This document shows positions 49,850 to 59,999 of a stretch of DNA of 64,000 nucleotides, piece by piece. How positions within the stretch are numbered: the stretch's first letter is position 1; every line of letters begins with the position of its first letter. The notes under the pieces were generated by a model that saw only the letters and a program-made list of their open reading frames with translations, searched no databases and had not been told where the DNA came from. Source of the stretch: an uncultured Pelagibacteraceae bacterium (GTDB taxonomy: Bacteria; Pseudomonadota; Alphaproteobacteria; Pelagibacterales; Pelagibacteraceae); NCBI GenBank assembly GCA_902530885.1, contig CACABZ010000004.1, positions 1 to 64,000 on the forward strand, read 5' to 3'. A program made the position numbers and the translations under genes.

Positions 49850-50681
49850 GTAAATTTGAAATATATTCCAATTGATCTAAATTTTTATACTCTACGACTA
49901 GTTTTCCTGAATTATTTTTTTTATTTACAATTTGAATACGATAACCCAATACCCTTTCAAGTTCGCGTTGTACTTCAAATATATTTGGATCAACAGTAAA
50001 AGATTTCTCTTTTCTTTTTTTTAAATTTTCAATCGATCTAGCAGATAGTTTTTTTGCAACAATTTCTTCAGCAATAGATGAAGCATTGGGCATCCCTATA
50101 AGAGGACGAGCCTGACCTGCTGTGAGCTCTCCTTGTTCTAACATAGCTATAATATCTTTAGGTAAATTTAATAATCTTAAAGTATTACTTACATGACTTC
50201 TACTTTTAGACATGAACTTAGCTATCTTATCTTGATCATACCCAAATTCTTCGTGTAATCTTTTATAACCTTTCGCTTCCTCTATAATATTTAGATCTTC
50301 CCTCTGAATGTTTTCAACTATGGCTACTTCTAATGTCTCACTATCGTTGAGATCTAATATAGTTATAGGTACTTCATGCAATCCTGCTTTTTGTGCAGCA
50401 AGCCATCTTCTTTCGCCAGCAACTATTTCATATGTCTCTTTTGATGATTTGCTTTTTCTTACTGCTATTGGCTGTATAATACCATTTTTTTTTATTGAGG
50501 CAGAAAGTTCTTTTAGTTTCTCGTCGTCGAAAATTGTCCTTGGTTGATATTTATTGCGGGCTAAATCTCCAATCAGAGCTTTCGTTAAATTTTCCGCCTT
50601 TTTATTAATTTTTTGGTCTTTTTTTTGGTCACCAAACAGCGCGGACAAACCTTTTCCTAAGCCTTTTTTTTTTGAATTCAC
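49827..50681 (-). CDS. parB: Chromosome-partitioning protein ParB
   Basis: 284 residues. GLGKGLSALFG at the N-terminus, the ParB box NKYQPRTIFDDEKLKEL, the CTP-binding VAGERRWLAAQKAGL and EVAIVENIQREDLNIIEEAKGYKRL, and a helix-turn-helix (SKSRSHVSNTLRLLNLP) are all visible. It loads at parS sites and spreads as a sliding clamp; two candidate parS sites lie about 1 kb away in rsmG. The start is GTG, overlapping the parA stop as GTGA. Confidence 0.96.
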   Translation of the reverse strand: MNSKKKGLGKGLSALFGDQKKDQKINKKAENLTKALIGDLARNKYQPRTIFDDEKLKELSASIKKNGIIQPIAVRKSKSSKETYEIVAGERRWLAAQKAGLHEVPITILDLNDSETLEVAIVENIQREDLNIIEEAKGYKRLHEEFGYDQDKIAKFMSKSRSHVSNTLRLLNLPKDIIAMLEQGELTAGQARPLIGMPNASSIAEEIVAKKLSARSIENLKKRKEKSFTVDPNIFEVQRELERVLGYRIQIVNKKNNSGKLVVEYKNLDQLEYISNLLKNKSKS

Positions 50682-51475
50682 GCGGCACTCCCAAAGTTAT
50701 CTTTTTGAATAATAAATTCTTTTGCTAATTTTAAATAAGCTTTACTTCCACTACATGATTTATCGTAAGTTACGCATGGTTGACCATGTGATGGAGCTTC
50801 TGACAATCTTACATTTCTTGGTATCACTGATGCGTAAACCTTTTCTTTAAAATAATTTCTAGCTTCTTTATCTACTTGTGATGATAGTTTATTTCTCTTA
50901 TCAAACATGGTAAGTAAAATTCCTCTTACATTTAAAGTAGGATTCAAATTAACCTTAATTCTATCTATTGTTTTGACAAGTTGAGTTATACCTTCCAAAG
51001 CAAAGAATTCAGTTTGTAATGGAACTAAAATTTCATGTGAAGAAACTAGAGCCATAATTGTTAGCAGACTTAAAGATGGTGGACAATCTATAAAAATATT
51101 ATTGTACTTACTAATTAAATTAGAATCTTTTTCCAAGATTTCTTTTAGGATAAAGGCTCGATTTTCGTCGTTAGCAGTTTCAACTTCTAAACCAGACAAG
51201 TTAACATTTGAACCTATTAAATCTAATTTTTCGAAAGCTGTAGTTTGTAATGCGTTGTTTAAATCAATTTCTTTAATTAATAATTTATAAATGTTGTTCT
51301 CGTCATCATTATTAGATTTGCCTAATCCGGTGGTAGCATTACCTTGTGGGTCTAAATCTATTATTAGATTATTTTGACCCAAAATGGACAGTGATGCTGC
51401 CAAATTTATAACTGTTGTGGTTTTGCCTACTCCACCCTTTTGATTTATTACAGCAATTATGTTTGGCTTTCTCAT
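50678..51475 (-). CDS. parA: Chromosome-partitioning ATPase ParA
   Basis: 265 residues. The deviant Walker A QKGGVGKTTTVINLAASL is near the N-terminus, then IDLDPQGNATTGLG and the Walker B-like IFIDCPPSLSLLT. The C-terminal VPLQTEFFALEGI and YDKSCSGSKAYLKLAKE are typical of chromosomal ParA/Soj. It forms the gradient that moves ParB-parS complexes. It overlaps both rsmG and parB by four bases. Confidence 0.97.
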   Translation of the reverse strand: MRKPNIIAVINQKGGVGKTTTVINLAASLSILGQNNLIIDLDPQGNATTGLGKSNNDDENNIYKLLIKEIDLNNALQTTAFEKLDLIGSNVNLSGLEVETANDENRAFILKEILEKDSNLISKYNNIFIDCPPSLSLLTIMALVSSHEILVPLQTEFFALEGITQLVKTIDRIKVNLNPTLNVRGILLTMFDKRNKLSSQVDKEARNYFKEKVYASVIPRNVRLSEAPSHGQPCVTYDKSCSGSKAYLKLAKEFIIQKDNFGSAA

Positions 51476-52098
51476 TTTCTCTTTACATCGATTATAACTA
51501 TCTTCGATTCACTATCTGTTATGCTTTTTTCTAATCTATACTTATAATTTTGTTCCTTAAAAGCTTTTTTTAACTCTTGTTGTGCACTTCTTCCTCTCAT
51601 TAGTATTAATTTATGCCTTTTAATACATTTTTCACGTGAAATATTCAATATTTGGGGTAATTTCTTAAAAGCTCTACAAACAACATAGTTTGAGTCAATT
51701 TTTTCATTATTAATATCATTATTAATAATTATCGCATTAATTTTTATTATATTGACGATTTCATTAAGAAAAAAGCATTTTAAAGGTGACTTTTCATAAA
51801 GTTTCACGTGAAAATTGAAATTATTAAAAAAAATAGCTAAAATAACACCTGGAAAACCTCCACCAGTACCTAAATCTGCTATACTATTACACGTATTGGG
51901 ATTAATAAATTTCACTAATTGGGCACTATCAAGAATATGCCTATCCCAAATTGATTTTTCAGTGTTTTTTGAAATTAAATTATGTTTTTTATTGAAAATA
52001 AGCAGATTTTCAGCAAAATCGTCTAATTTTTTTATCTTTTGTTTATCAAATTGAAGTTTTTCCGATAATATTTTTTTTACATTGAACTCGCTTATCAA
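51472..52098 (-). CDS. rsmG: 16S rRNA (guanine-527-N7)-methyltransferase
   Basis: 208 residues. RsmG signatures are [25 protein letters not shown], the SAM motif [19 protein letters not shown] and [11 protein letters not shown]. It starts with TTG, overlapping the mnmG stop as TTGA; no ATG fits. It methylates G527 of 16S rRNA. The gene body contains two parS-like palindromes, as in several bacteria where rsmG lies near the replication origin. Confidence 0.94.
   Translation of the reverse strand: MISEFNVKKILSEKLQFDKQKIKKLDDFAENLLIFNKKHNLISKNTEKSIWDRHILDSAQLVKFINPNTCNSIADLGTGGGFPGVILAIFFNNFNFHVKLYEKSPLKCFFLNEIVNIIKINAIIINNDINNEKIDSNYVVCRAFKKLPQILNISREKCIKRHKLILMRGRSAQQELKKAFKEQNYKYRLEKSITDSESKIVIIDVKRK
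51630..51641. promoter_or_regulatory. parS-like ParB binding site (1)
   Basis: The 12-base core TTTCACGTGAAA is perfect; over 16 bases (51628-51643) the match to the parS consensus TGTTTCACGTGAAACA is 14 of 16. It lies within rsmG, about 1 kb from parB. Confidence 0.8.
51802..51813. promoter_or_regulatory. parS-like ParB binding site (2)
   Basis: A second perfect TTTCACGTGAAA core within rsmG, 172 bases from the first; flanking bases give 13 of 16 matches to the full consensus, including the G before the core. Two clustered sites beside parAB are the usual ParB loading arrangement. Confidence 0.8.
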
Positions 52099-53963
52099 GC
52101 TGGAACCCTTTTTTTTATAGATTTGATATAACCTAATAATATAATAGCTGCAGCAGGAGTTACACCATCAATTCTTAAAGCCTGGCCTAAGGTTTTTGGC
52201 TTTATTGTCTTCAACTTAAATTTAATCTCGTTAGAAAGTCCACTAAAAATATCGTAATCAATATTGTCAGGTATTTTGATACCTTCATCTTTTTTAAATG
52301 CAGCGATATCATGAGACTGTCTTTTAAGATATCCAGAGTAATGAGCATCCATTTCAACTTGGTTATCCAGATCAGTTCCGTACGAGGGTAAAGTAGGCCA
52401 TATCTGCCTTATTTTTGCCATACTTAAATTTCGTTGAGCCATCAGCTCAATGCCTGATCTTTTCACGCCGTCTTGTGCAATTTTTATTTCATGCCTGCTT
52501 GCAACATTTGGAGATATTAAATTTGATTTAAGATAATCTAAGATATTTGTTAATTTTTTTTGTTTATCTAAAAATACCTTTGCTCTATTTTTGCCTACAC
52601 AATTTATTTTTATACCTGATGGAGTTAACCTTTGGTCTGCATTATCAGCTCTTAAAGATAATCTATATTCAGCTCTTGAAGTGAACATACGATATGGCTC
52701 AGAGACACCTTTTGTAATTAGATCATCAATCATTACCCCGATGTAGGACTCCGATCTGTCTAAAATAAATTCTTCTTTTTTAAAAATTTTTAGAGCAGCA
52801 TTAATACCAGCAATTAAACCCTGAGCAGCTGCTTCTTCATACCCAGTAGTCCCATTTATTTGCCCTGCTAAAAATAAAGATTTAATTTTTTTGGTTTCTA
52901 GTGTTGGATTCAGCTCCCTAGGATCTACGTAATCATACTCTATTGCATAACCCGCTCTTTTCATTTTAACACTCTCTAAACCCTTGATTTTACTCAATAT
53001 TTTAAGTTGAATCTCTTCCGGTAGGGATGTAGATATACCATTTGGGTAAACAGTATTGTCTTTTAATCCTTCGGGTTCTAAAAAAATTTGATGTTTATGT
53101 TTTTCTCTAAACTTTACAATCTTATCTTCTATCGAAGGACAATATCTAGGTCCAACACCTTTAATGTTACCAGAGTACATAGCGCTCTTATTAATATTAT
53201 CACTAATAATTTTATGGACTTCATCATTTGTATATGTCATGCCACATGAAATTTGTTTGTTCTCAAGTTTAGTTGTTAAAAAAGAAAAGAAGTAGGGATT
53301 GTCATCGGCAGGCTGCATTTCTAAATCATCATAATTAATTGTTGAACCGTCTAACCTAGGAGGAGTGCCAGTTTTAAGTCTACCTATTTTTATTTTAAAT
53401 TTCGCAAGTTGCTCACTTAATCCAGTAGATGGTTTTTCGTCATATCTTCCTGCAGGGATTTGTGTTTCACCTATATGGATTAGACCGTTCAAAAATGTTC
53501 CGGTCGTCAAAATAAGTTCCTTACATCTTATTTCCTTTCCACTTTGACATACAAAGCCTATAACTTGTTCATTATTAAACAAAAATTTTATTACTGGGTC
53601 GGCTATTACAGTTAAATTTTTATAATTTAGTAAAATTTTTTGCATGTGTTCCTTGTAAAGAGCTCTGTCGGATTGTGTTCGTGGTCCTCTAACAGCGGGA
53701 CCTCTACTTCTGTTCAATAATCGAAACTGGATACCTGATTTGTCGGAAACAACACCCATCACACCGTCAAGTGCATCAATTTCACGAACCAAATGCCCTT
53801 TACCAAGTCCACCTATAGCCGGATTACACGACATCTCACCAATAGTCTCAATTTTATGTGTAAAAAGTGCAGTATTAACGCCCATTCTAGCGGAAGCGGC
53901 AGCTGCCTCGCATCCAGCGTGTCCACCACCTATAACAACAATATCATAGCTTTCATTAGTCAT
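52095..53963 (-). CDS. mnmG: tRNA uridine-5-carboxymethylaminomethyl modification enzyme MnmG
   Basis: 622 residues. FAD-binding [20 protein letters not shown] at the N-terminus, [22 protein letters not shown], the signature [18 protein letters not shown] and the C-terminal helical domain with [16 protein letters not shown] and [18 protein letters not shown] are present. With MnmE it modifies the wobble uridine of several tRNAs. mnmE lies 42 bases upstream on the same strand and rsmG overlaps downstream. Confidence 0.97.
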   Translation of the reverse strand: MTNESYDIVVIGGGHAGCEAAAASARMGVNTALFTHKIETIGEMSCNPAIGGLGKGHLVREIDALDGVMGVVSDKSGIQFRLLNRSRGPAVRGPRTQSDRALYKEHMQKILLNYKNLTVIADPVIKFLFNNEQVIGFVCQSGKEIRCKELILTTGTFLNGLIHIGETQIPAGRYDEKPSTGLSEQLAKFKIKIGRLKTGTPPRLDGSTINYDDLEMQPADDNPYFFSFLTTKLENKQISCGMTYTNDEVHKIISDNINKSAMYSGNIKGVGPRYCPSIEDKIVKFREKHKHQIFLEPEGLKDNTVYPNGISTSLPEEIQLKILSKIKGLESVKMKRAGYAIEYDYVDPRELNPTLETKKIKSLFLAGQINGTTGYEEAAAQGLIAGINAALKIFKKEEFILDRSESYIGVMIDDLITKGVSEPYRMFTSRAEYRLSLRADNADQRLTPSGIKINCVGKNRAKVFLDKQKKLTNILDYLKSNLISPNVASRHEIKIAQDGVKRSGIELMAQRNLSMAKIRQIWPTLPSYGTDLDNQVEMDAHYSGYLKRQSHDIAAFKKDEGIKIPDNIDYDIFSGLSNEIKFKLKTIKPKTLGQALRIDGVTPAAAIILLGYIKSIKKRVPA

Positions 53964-54005
53964 GAGGAGAATGTAACGCTCTGAATTAATAATACAAGAG
54001 CTATT

Positions 54006-55334
54006 TTATTTACCTATACAAAAATCCTTAAAAATAGATCCAAGAATTTCTTCCACATCTACTTTACCAACTATGCAGCCTAAGTGACGTGTAGCCATTC
54101 TTAGATCCTCTGCGGCTAACTCGAGATCTTTGTTTTGATCTTTTTTGAGAAATTTATCTATTTCCTCCAAACATTCTTTTAATTTAACTCTATGCCTTTC
54201 TCTTGTAATTAAAATATTATTATTCAATGAATATTTCTTACTTAATTTTTTTTTAATAATGTTTATTAGTTTATCAATATTTTTATTATTTTTAACAGAG
54301 GCTAAGATAGTATCAGTATTAAATTTATGGTTTTCTTTAGCTTGGACATCAGATTTATTCAATAAAACTATTGTGTCTTTGTTAATCATAGATTTAATTT
54401 TGGCACTAATTTCTTTGTTTGAATTATCTACTACTACAATATTTAAATCAGCCTCTTTAAATTTACTTAACGCTAATGATATTCCTTTTTTTTCAATATC
54501 ATTCTTTGAATCTCTAATCCCAGCTGTATCTGCAAGAATTACTGGATAACCATCCAAGTTTAAATATGTCTCTATAACATCTCTAGTTGTTCCAGCTTCA
54601 TCTGAAACTATTGCTGCATCTCTTTTCGATAACAAATTTAATAATGATGATTTGCCAACATTTGTTTCTCCAATAATTGAGACTCTAAATCCATCCCTGA
54701 TTTTTTCACCTACCTTGTTGTCATTTATAATCTTACTGATGTCACTGTGTATTGATTTAATGTTTTTATGTACTTCTTTGAGAACATTTTCAGGTAGATC
54801 ATCTTCACTAAAATCTATTTTGGCCTCTATAAAAGATAGGGATTTTATTAATTTCGATCTTAAATCATCATAATATTTTGAAGCCTCTCCATTAACTAAA
54901 TTTACCGATTGTTTTCTTTGTAGTTCAGTTTCAGAATGTATTAAATCCCCAATACTCTCAGCTTTTAGAAGGTCAATTTTATTATTTTGAAAAGCTATTT
55001 TTGTGAATTCTCCGGGTTCTGCCATTCTGCAGTTTTTTTGGCTTGATAGTACTCTAAGAAAATAGCTTATAATTGCGTTGCTACCATGAACATGAAATTC
55101 CGCTAAATCTTCTCCAGTGAAACTATTTGGCCTTGGAAACCATAAAATTAAAGCTTCTGGATCAATAATATCACCATTACTTGGGTCAAAAAATTTACAT
55201 AGATTTATCTCATTTTCTTTAATTATTTTTTCTTTTGAAATTAACTTACAAATACTTAAAGTATCTGGACCCGACATTCTAATGATAGCTATACCACATG
55301 GGCCTCTGCCAGAAGACAAAGCAAAAATATTCAT
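54006..55334 (-). CDS. mnmE: tRNA modification GTPase MnmE
   Basis: 442 residues. The N-terminal tetrahydrofolate-binding domain contains RGPCGIAIIRMSGP and EFHVHGSNAII. A G domain is inserted in a helical domain, with GETNVGKSSLLNLL (G1), DEAGTTRD (G2), DTAGIRDS (G3) and LLNKSD (G4). The conserved C-terminal CIGK, whose Cys binds the one-carbon carrier side, is the last residue group. It works with MnmG, encoded next. Confidence 0.97.
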   Translation of the reverse strand: MNIFALSSGRGPCGIAIIRMSGPDTLSICKLISKEKIIKENEINLCKFFDPSNGDIIDPEALILWFPRPNSFTGEDLAEFHVHGSNAIISYFLRVLSSQKNCRMAEPGEFTKIAFQNNKIDLLKAESIGDLIHSETELQRKQSVNLVNGEASKYYDDLRSKLIKSLSFIEAKIDFSEDDLPENVLKEVHKNIKSIHSDISKIINDNKVGEKIRDGFRVSIIGETNVGKSSLLNLLSKRDAAIVSDEAGTTRDVIETYLNLDGYPVILADTAGIRDSKNDIEKKGISLALSKFKEADLNIVVVDNSNKEISAKIKSMINKDTIVLLNKSDVQAKENHKFNTDTILASVKNNKNIDKLINIIKKKLSKKYSLNNNILITRERHRVKLKECLEEIDKFLKKDQNKDLELAAEDLRMATRHLGCIVGKVDVEEILGSIFKDFCIGK

Positions 55335-56464
55335 TAGTTTAAACCTAGGTTTGCAATTCTTTTGGTAATTTCTTTTAAAAATTTTGATTTGGAAAAATTA
55401 TTTAAAATATTTCCTTTTATTGGATCTAAATATTTGTTGCTTTTAAAAAATTCTCTTGTTGTGTCTATCCCTAATCCCATTAATAAGTTTTCTGGTTTTC
55501 TACTATCCAATAAGTCTTTTGGAATATTAGAATCTTTTATAGTTAAACCCAACCTAAGATTATTGAAAATAAGATTATTTAACTTTTCAATATCTCTTAA
55601 AATTAAATTAAACCCTTGACCTGCTAAAGGGTGAACTACATGCAGTCCATCTCCTAAAATTATCGCATTCTTTTTGAAATAACTTCTTTTTAACAACAAC
55701 TTTAAAGGATAGCTTTGAATATTGCCCAAAGATATTTTCTTTGTTTTTAATAAATTTGAGAGTTTAATTTTTAAATAATTTGAAATATTTTTTTTATTTT
55801 TCATAAAATGTTTATCTTCAATACTCCATACAACTGAAAATTTATTATTATTATAGGGTAATATTGCAAGAGGTCCTTCTTTCAAAAAAAACTGCTGAGC
55901 TCCAATATCTTTAATTTGATGTTTGACAGAACAAGTTATAGAATGTTCTTTATAATTTTTTTTGATTTCTCTGTTGCCACTAATTTTTTGATAAATTGGA
56001 GAGTTTGATCCTAAACATAAAACTACTAAATCATAAGATTTTGAAGACAGATTAGTAGAAACTTTATTTTCCGCCAGATCGATTGATTTTACAGTTTTTT
56101 TTTGAATTTTAACATTGGTTTTTTTCAATAATTTAGTTAAATGTTCTTTAGTCGATCTATTTTCAAAAAAGAACATTAAATTTTTATTTTCATTAAAATT
56201 TAAAAAATTTTGTGTTTTATTATTCTTTTCAAAAAAGAGACTAATTTTTTTTACGGGGTAAAATAATTTTAAATTGATATTTTTTATCGTAGATTTTAAA
56301 AATTCCATGTTTTTTTCGGATATTGCAGTAACTCTTAAATCTTTGTTTTTAGGAGATGTATTTTCAACAATTAAATCTATATCCAATCCTTTTTTAGTTA
56401 AAACAAGCGCAGATATCAGACCAGTTAAACCGCCACCCACAATGCATATTTTATGTTTTTTCAT
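55334..56464 (-). CDS. UbiH/UbiF/Coq6-family FAD monooxygenase
   Basis: 376 residues. N-terminal FAD motif ICIVGGGLTGLISALVLTKKG, middle DLVVLCLGSNSP, and the second FAD motif ILGDGLHVVHPLAGQGFNLILRDIEKL, diagnostic for the UbiH/Coq6 hydroxylases of ubiquinone synthesis. Which ring position it hydroxylates cannot be told from the sequence; in alphaproteobacteria a single UbiL/UbiM-like enzyme often covers more than one. It links functionally with ubiE and ubiB at the window start. It overlaps mnmE by one base. Confidence 0.88.
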   Translation of the reverse strand: MKKHKICIVGGGLTGLISALVLTKKGLDIDLIVENTSPKNKDLRVTAISEKNMEFLKSTIKNINLKLFYPVKKISLFFEKNNKTQNFLNFNENKNLMFFFENRSTKEHLTKLLKKTNVKIQKKTVKSIDLAENKVSTNLSSKSYDLVVLCLGSNSPIYQKISGNREIKKNYKEHSITCSVKHQIKDIGAQQFFLKEGPLAILPYNNNKFSVVWSIEDKHFMKNKKNISNYLKIKLSNLLKTKKISLGNIQSYPLKLLLKRSYFKKNAIILGDGLHVVHPLAGQGFNLILRDIEKLNNLIFNNLRLGLTIKDSNIPKDLLDSRKPENLLMGLGIDTTREFFKSNKYLDPIKGNILNNFSKSKFLKEITKRIANLGLN

Positions 56465-56497
56465 AATAGTGATAAAAAGTAGGTATTACGATTCGAT

Positions 56498-58576
56498 ATG
56501 AATACTAACTTTTTAAATAGTTTAACAAATTTTTTAAAAAAACGAACCTTTGAGTTTGTGGGATTATTGTTAATTTCTCTAGGAATAGCTTTAACAATTT
56601 CGTTCGCAACTTATTCACCTGCTGATCCTTCTATAATTTATGGCGAAACCACCTCAAATATAAAAAATTTCTTTGGCATATATGGCAGCAAAACATCAGA
56701 TTTTTTATTACAAAGTTTTGGACTGATCTCTTTTTTAATCTTAGTCACAATTATTTCTTGGGGTATAAAACTAGTATTCGCAAAAGAGCTTAAAAATATT
56801 GTTTACAAATTTTTATTTTTAACCTTGTATCTAATTTTTGGATGCACTTATCTACATATTACTTTTAATAATTCATTTTGGTTAATAGATAATGGTAATT
56901 CCGGATTTGTAGGGGAATTAGTTTATAATTTTATCTACCAACATATTCCAATAATTGAAAATAAATATAGTAGTTTTATATTGATAATTCTTACAGTAAT
57001 ATTTTTTACATTAAGTTCTGACATAAATTTAAAAAAAATATCAAAAAACTTATTTTCTTTTTTATTTTTTAGAAGAAAAACAGAAAATAATAAAACAGTT
57101 GAGGAAAATATAATCAATCAAAATAATTTAACTGAGGAAAAAAAGGATATTCAACAAAGTTTATTTTCCAAAGAACAAACAAAGACAAATGCAATTCCTA
57201 AAAAATTTAAGTTGCCTTCATTAGATTTATTAGAGAAAAATCTTACAAAATTATCGCCTAAAGATCTAAATAATAACAGACCAGATGCAAAATTTATGGA
57301 GGGAATATTACAAGATTTTGGAATAAGTGGTGAAATTAAAAAAATAAATAATGGGCCAGTTGTTAGTTTATATGAATTTGAACCTGCGGCTGGTGTAAAA
57401 GTTTCTAAGATAATAAATCTATCAGATGATTTAGCTAGAAACACAAGCTCTACCTCAGCCAGAGTTGCAGTTATACCTGGTAAAAATACAGTTGGAATAG
57501 AAATCCCTAACGAGAAAAGAGAGAGTGTTTTTTTGCGAGAGATAATTTCTAATGAAAAATTTAGAAGTAGAGATGTAAAATTACCAATAGCTTTAGGCAA
57601 AAGTATTTCTGGAGTTCCCATAATAGGTGATTTAACATCAATGCCTCATTTATTAATTGCAGGAACAACTGGGTCAGGAAAGTCTGTTTGTATCAACACT
57701 ATTATTACATCTCTTTTATATAAGTTAAGTCCTGAATTATGCAAATTGATTTTGATAGACCCAAAAATGTTGGAGCTGTCAGCTTATGAAGGAATTCCAC
57801 ACTTATTAACTCCTGTTATAACAGATGCTAAAAAAGCTACGTCAGCTCTAGGATGGACTGTAAGAGAAATGAACAACAGATATAAATTAATGTCTAAAGT
57901 AGGCGTAAGAAATATTGATGGCTATAATGAAAAACACAAACTTAAGATGCCTTACATTGTAGTAGTAGTTGATGAGATGTCAGACTTGATGCTAGTGGCT
58001 GGCAAAGAGATTGAAAATTATATTCAAAAATTATCACAAATGGCTAGAGCTGCGGGAATTCACATAATAATGGCAACTCAGAGACCTAGTGTAGACGTGA
58101 TAACTGGTACAATTAAAGCAAATTTTCCAACTAGAGTATCTTTTCAAGTAAGTTCAAAAATTGACAGCAGAACAATATTGGGTGAGCAAGGAGCAGAACA
58201 ATTATTAGGCAAGGGTGATATGCTCTTTATGTCATCTGCAAATAGAATCATTAGAATTCACGGGCCGTATATTTCCGATAAAGAAATTATTAACATTAGT
58301 AGTGTTCTTCGAAACCAAGGTGAACCTGATTATATTGAAGATATTACAATTGCTACAAATTCTTCAGAAAGTCCTGGGCTAGTTTCAAATGAGGATGGAG
58401 ATGAATTATATGAAGAAGCAATTAATTTAGTCAAATCTGAAGGAAAAGCATCAACCAGTTTTCTACAAAGAAAGCTGCAAATTGGATACAACAGAGCAGC
58501 AAGAATTATTGATACGATGGAAGAAAAAGGAGTGGTAAGTAAAGCCAACCACGTGGGTAAACGAGAGGTTCTGTAG
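56498..58576 (+). CDS. ftsK: DNA translocase FtsK
   Basis: 692 residues, short for FtsK because the linker is reduced. Four membrane helices lie in the first 170 residues. The motor domain has Walker A AGTTGSGKSVCINTI near residue 390, Walker B YIVVVVDEMSDLML and MATQRPSVDVITGTIKANFPTR. The C-terminal gamma winged helix (ASTSFLQRKLQIGYNRAARIIDTMEEKGVV) reads KOPS sequences. It clears chromosomes from the septum and activates dimer resolution. It is followed by lolA, the classical ftsK-lolA pair. Confidence 0.96.
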   Translation: MNTNFLNSLTNFLKKRTFEFVGLLLISLGIALTISFATYSPADPSIIYGETTSNIKNFFGIYGSKTSDFLLQSFGLISFLILVTIISWGIKLVFAKELKNIVYKFLFLTLYLIFGCTYLHITFNNSFWLIDNGNSGFVGELVYNFIYQHIPIIENKYSSFILIILTVIFFTLSSDINLKKISKNLFSFLFFRRKTENNKTVEENIINQNNLTEEKKDIQQSLFSKEQTKTNAIPKKFKLPSLDLLEKNLTKLSPKDLNNNRPDAKFMEGILQDFGISGEIKKINNGPVVSLYEFEPAAGVKVSKIINLSDDLARNTSSTSARVAVIPGKNTVGIEIPNEKRESVFLREIISNEKFRSRDVKLPIALGKSISGVPIIGDLTSMPHLLIAGTTGSGKSVCINTIITSLLYKLSPELCKLILIDPKMLELSAYEGIPHLLTPVITDAKKATSALGWTVREMNNRYKLMSKVGVRNIDGYNEKHKLKMPYIVVVVDEMSDLMLVAGKEIENYIQKLSQMARAAGIHIIMATQRPSVDVITGTIKANFPTRVSFQVSSKIDSRTILGEQGAEQLLGKGDMLFMSSANRIIRIHGPYISDKEIINISSVLRNQGEPDYIEDITIATNSSESPGLVSNEDGDELYEEAINLVKSEGKASTSFLQRKLQIGYNRAARIIDTMEEKGVVSKANHVGKREVL

Positions 58577-58578
58577 CT

Positions 58579-59135
58579 TTGAAAGTTTTAATATTTTTTA
58601 TCTTTTATTTTTTTTTTTAAATTTTACAAACTTAAAGGCTGATGAAAAATCAAATATAATAAATACTTTGGAAAAAATAGATAACATTCAATTCAATTTT
58701 TCACAAACAACTAACGATATTACAGAAAAAGGATTCTGTATTTTGTTATTTCCAAATAAACTTAAATGCAAATATGATAATAAAAATAGGAAAGAACTAA
58801 TAGTTAATGAAAAAATGATGTCAATCACACAGAAGAGATATAATAAGACCATTTTTTATCCTTTATCAAGATCGAATTTTATTAGCATTCTTAGTAAAAA
58901 AGAATTGATTAAGATTATCACTTCAAGTGATTTAATCATTGATAATTATTTAAATATTGTTTTTTATTTAGAAAATGGGTCTAAAACACTTATTCAATTT
59001 GATAAAAATAATTTTTTTCTAGTAGGTTGGGTTTCGAGAGATCAATACAACAATGAAATTACATTTAAAATTGATATTGTGTCTAAAAATAAAATGATCG
59101 ATGATGAAATTTTTTCTCTGCCTAGTAGAAGCTAA
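58579..59135 (+). CDS. lolA: Outer-membrane lipoprotein carrier LolA, reading frame broken in a T tract
   Basis: From 58620 on the frame encodes a LolA-type protein: FNFSQTTNDITEKGFCILLFPNKLKCKYD corresponds to the F-x-Q-x-x-x-G-x-x-x-x-x-P-x-K-x-R-x-x-Y pattern. A signal peptide is needed. A TTG at 58579, three bases after the ftsK stop, begins MKVLIFFIFYFFF but stops at TAA 58618-58620. With one more T in the eleven-T run (58608-58618) it would continue in frame as LNFTNLKADEKSN, giving a proper signal sequence. Alternatively translation starts at a non-standard codon in the lower frame. LolA ferries lipoproteins through the periplasm; Lnt and several lipoproteins are encoded nearby. Confidence 0.75.
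58608..58618 (+). other. T11 homopolymer at the lolA frame break
   Basis: Eleven T in a row inside the predicted lolA signal peptide; a length of 12 (or 9) would join the TTG start to the LolA frame. Confidence 0.7.
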
Positions 59136-59641
59136 GCAACGAAATTTATTTGCTCTTTTTTAAATATTTTAAATCCTCTTGCTAAGTAGTTTTTTAATGC
59201 AAATTTATGATCAAGCGAACATGTGTGAACCCACACTTTTTCAGCTTTTTCACTTTGTGATTGCTTAATAACGTGTTTTAGTAAAAGCGCACCAAAATTA
59301 TTGGATCTAAAATTATCTAGCACTCCCATATTTATAAGCTCAAATTCTTTGTTCTCATGTTTTTCTATTTCATAATAGCCTATCAAATCGTTATTTTTAT
59401 TTTTTAAAACCCAAGTGTTTAATAGAGGATTTGATGAGTATTTAAGCCACTGTTTATCTGTCCAAACAAGTCTATCTCTCCAGAAATGATCTTTTCCAAT
59501 TTGTTTATAAAAAAATTTGTTTATTTCATAATTTTTTTTATTATTAAGATAAATCTCAAATGAAATTTGATGCTCAATTTCTATCGCCTGGTCTTTTGGA
59601 GAAATCTGATAATCCAAAAAATATCTTTTTACTTTTTTCAT
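59132..59641 (-). CDS. GNAT-family N-acetyltransferase
   Basis: 169 residues from the ATG at 59641; the open frame upstream overlaps the HIT gene and has no family similarity. GNAT features: WVLKNKNNDLIGYYEIEKH, the acetyl-CoA loop-type VLDNFRSNNFGALLLKHVI (near residue 115) and VHTCSLDHKFALKNYLARGFKIFKKE at the end. The substrate is unknown. It begins one base after the HIT gene, at the end of the his cluster, and overlaps the convergent lolA by four bases. Confidence 0.82.
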   Translation of the reverse strand: MKKVKRYFLDYQISPKDQAIEIEHQISFEIYLNNKKNYEINKFFYKQIGKDHFWRDRLVWTDKQWLKYSSNPLLNTWVLKNKNNDLIGYYEIEKHENKEFELINMGVLDNFRSNNFGALLLKHVIKQSQSEKAEKVWVHTCSLDHKFALKNYLARGFKIFKKEQINFVA

Positions 59642-59642
59642 A

Positions 59643-59999
59643 TTAAACAACCATCTTTCCCATTTTTTCACCAGCAAAAATGTGGAAGTGAAGATGAGGA
59701 ACTTCTTGACCTCCGTCAAGTCCAATATTTGAAAGAACTCTATAGCCTTTGTTTGTGGCTCCTAATAAACTCGAGACATAACTAATTGCTTTATGTAATT
59801 CAATTATTTCTTTTTCACTTGCCTTCTTATTAAAATCATCTAGATCCACATATTCACCCTTGGGAATTACTAATGCATGAATTTTTTTTTGAGGATTTAT
59901 ATCGTGAAATGACAAAACATGATCATTTTCAAAAATTTTTTTACAGGGTATTTCTCCTCTGATAATCTTTGCAAAAATATTATTTTTATCGTAAGGCAT
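59643..59999 (-). CDS. HIT-family hydrolase (HinT-like)
   Basis: 118 residues. The histidine triad HLHFHIFAG is near residue 103, with IFAKIIRGEIPCKKIFENDHVLSFHDINP at the start, as in HinT purine phosphoramidases. Its place directly after hisE is conserved in alphaproteobacteria. It overlaps hisE by one base. Confidence 0.93.
   Translation of the reverse strand: MPYDKNNIFAKIIRGEIPCKKIFENDHVLSFHDINPQKKIHALVIPKGEYVDLDDFNKKASEKEIIELHKAISYVSSLLGATNKGYRVLSNIGLDGGQEVPHLHFHIFAGEKMGKMVV

Noticed and set aside
53964-54005. Replication origin in the mnmG-mnmE gap
   Set aside because: Only 42 bases, with no DnaA-box cluster; the parS sites suggest the origin is nearby but it is not seen in this window.
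58548-58562. CACGTG in the ftsK 3' region as a third parS site
   Set aside because: The flanks (CCA before, GGG after) do not match the TTT/AAA arms of parS.
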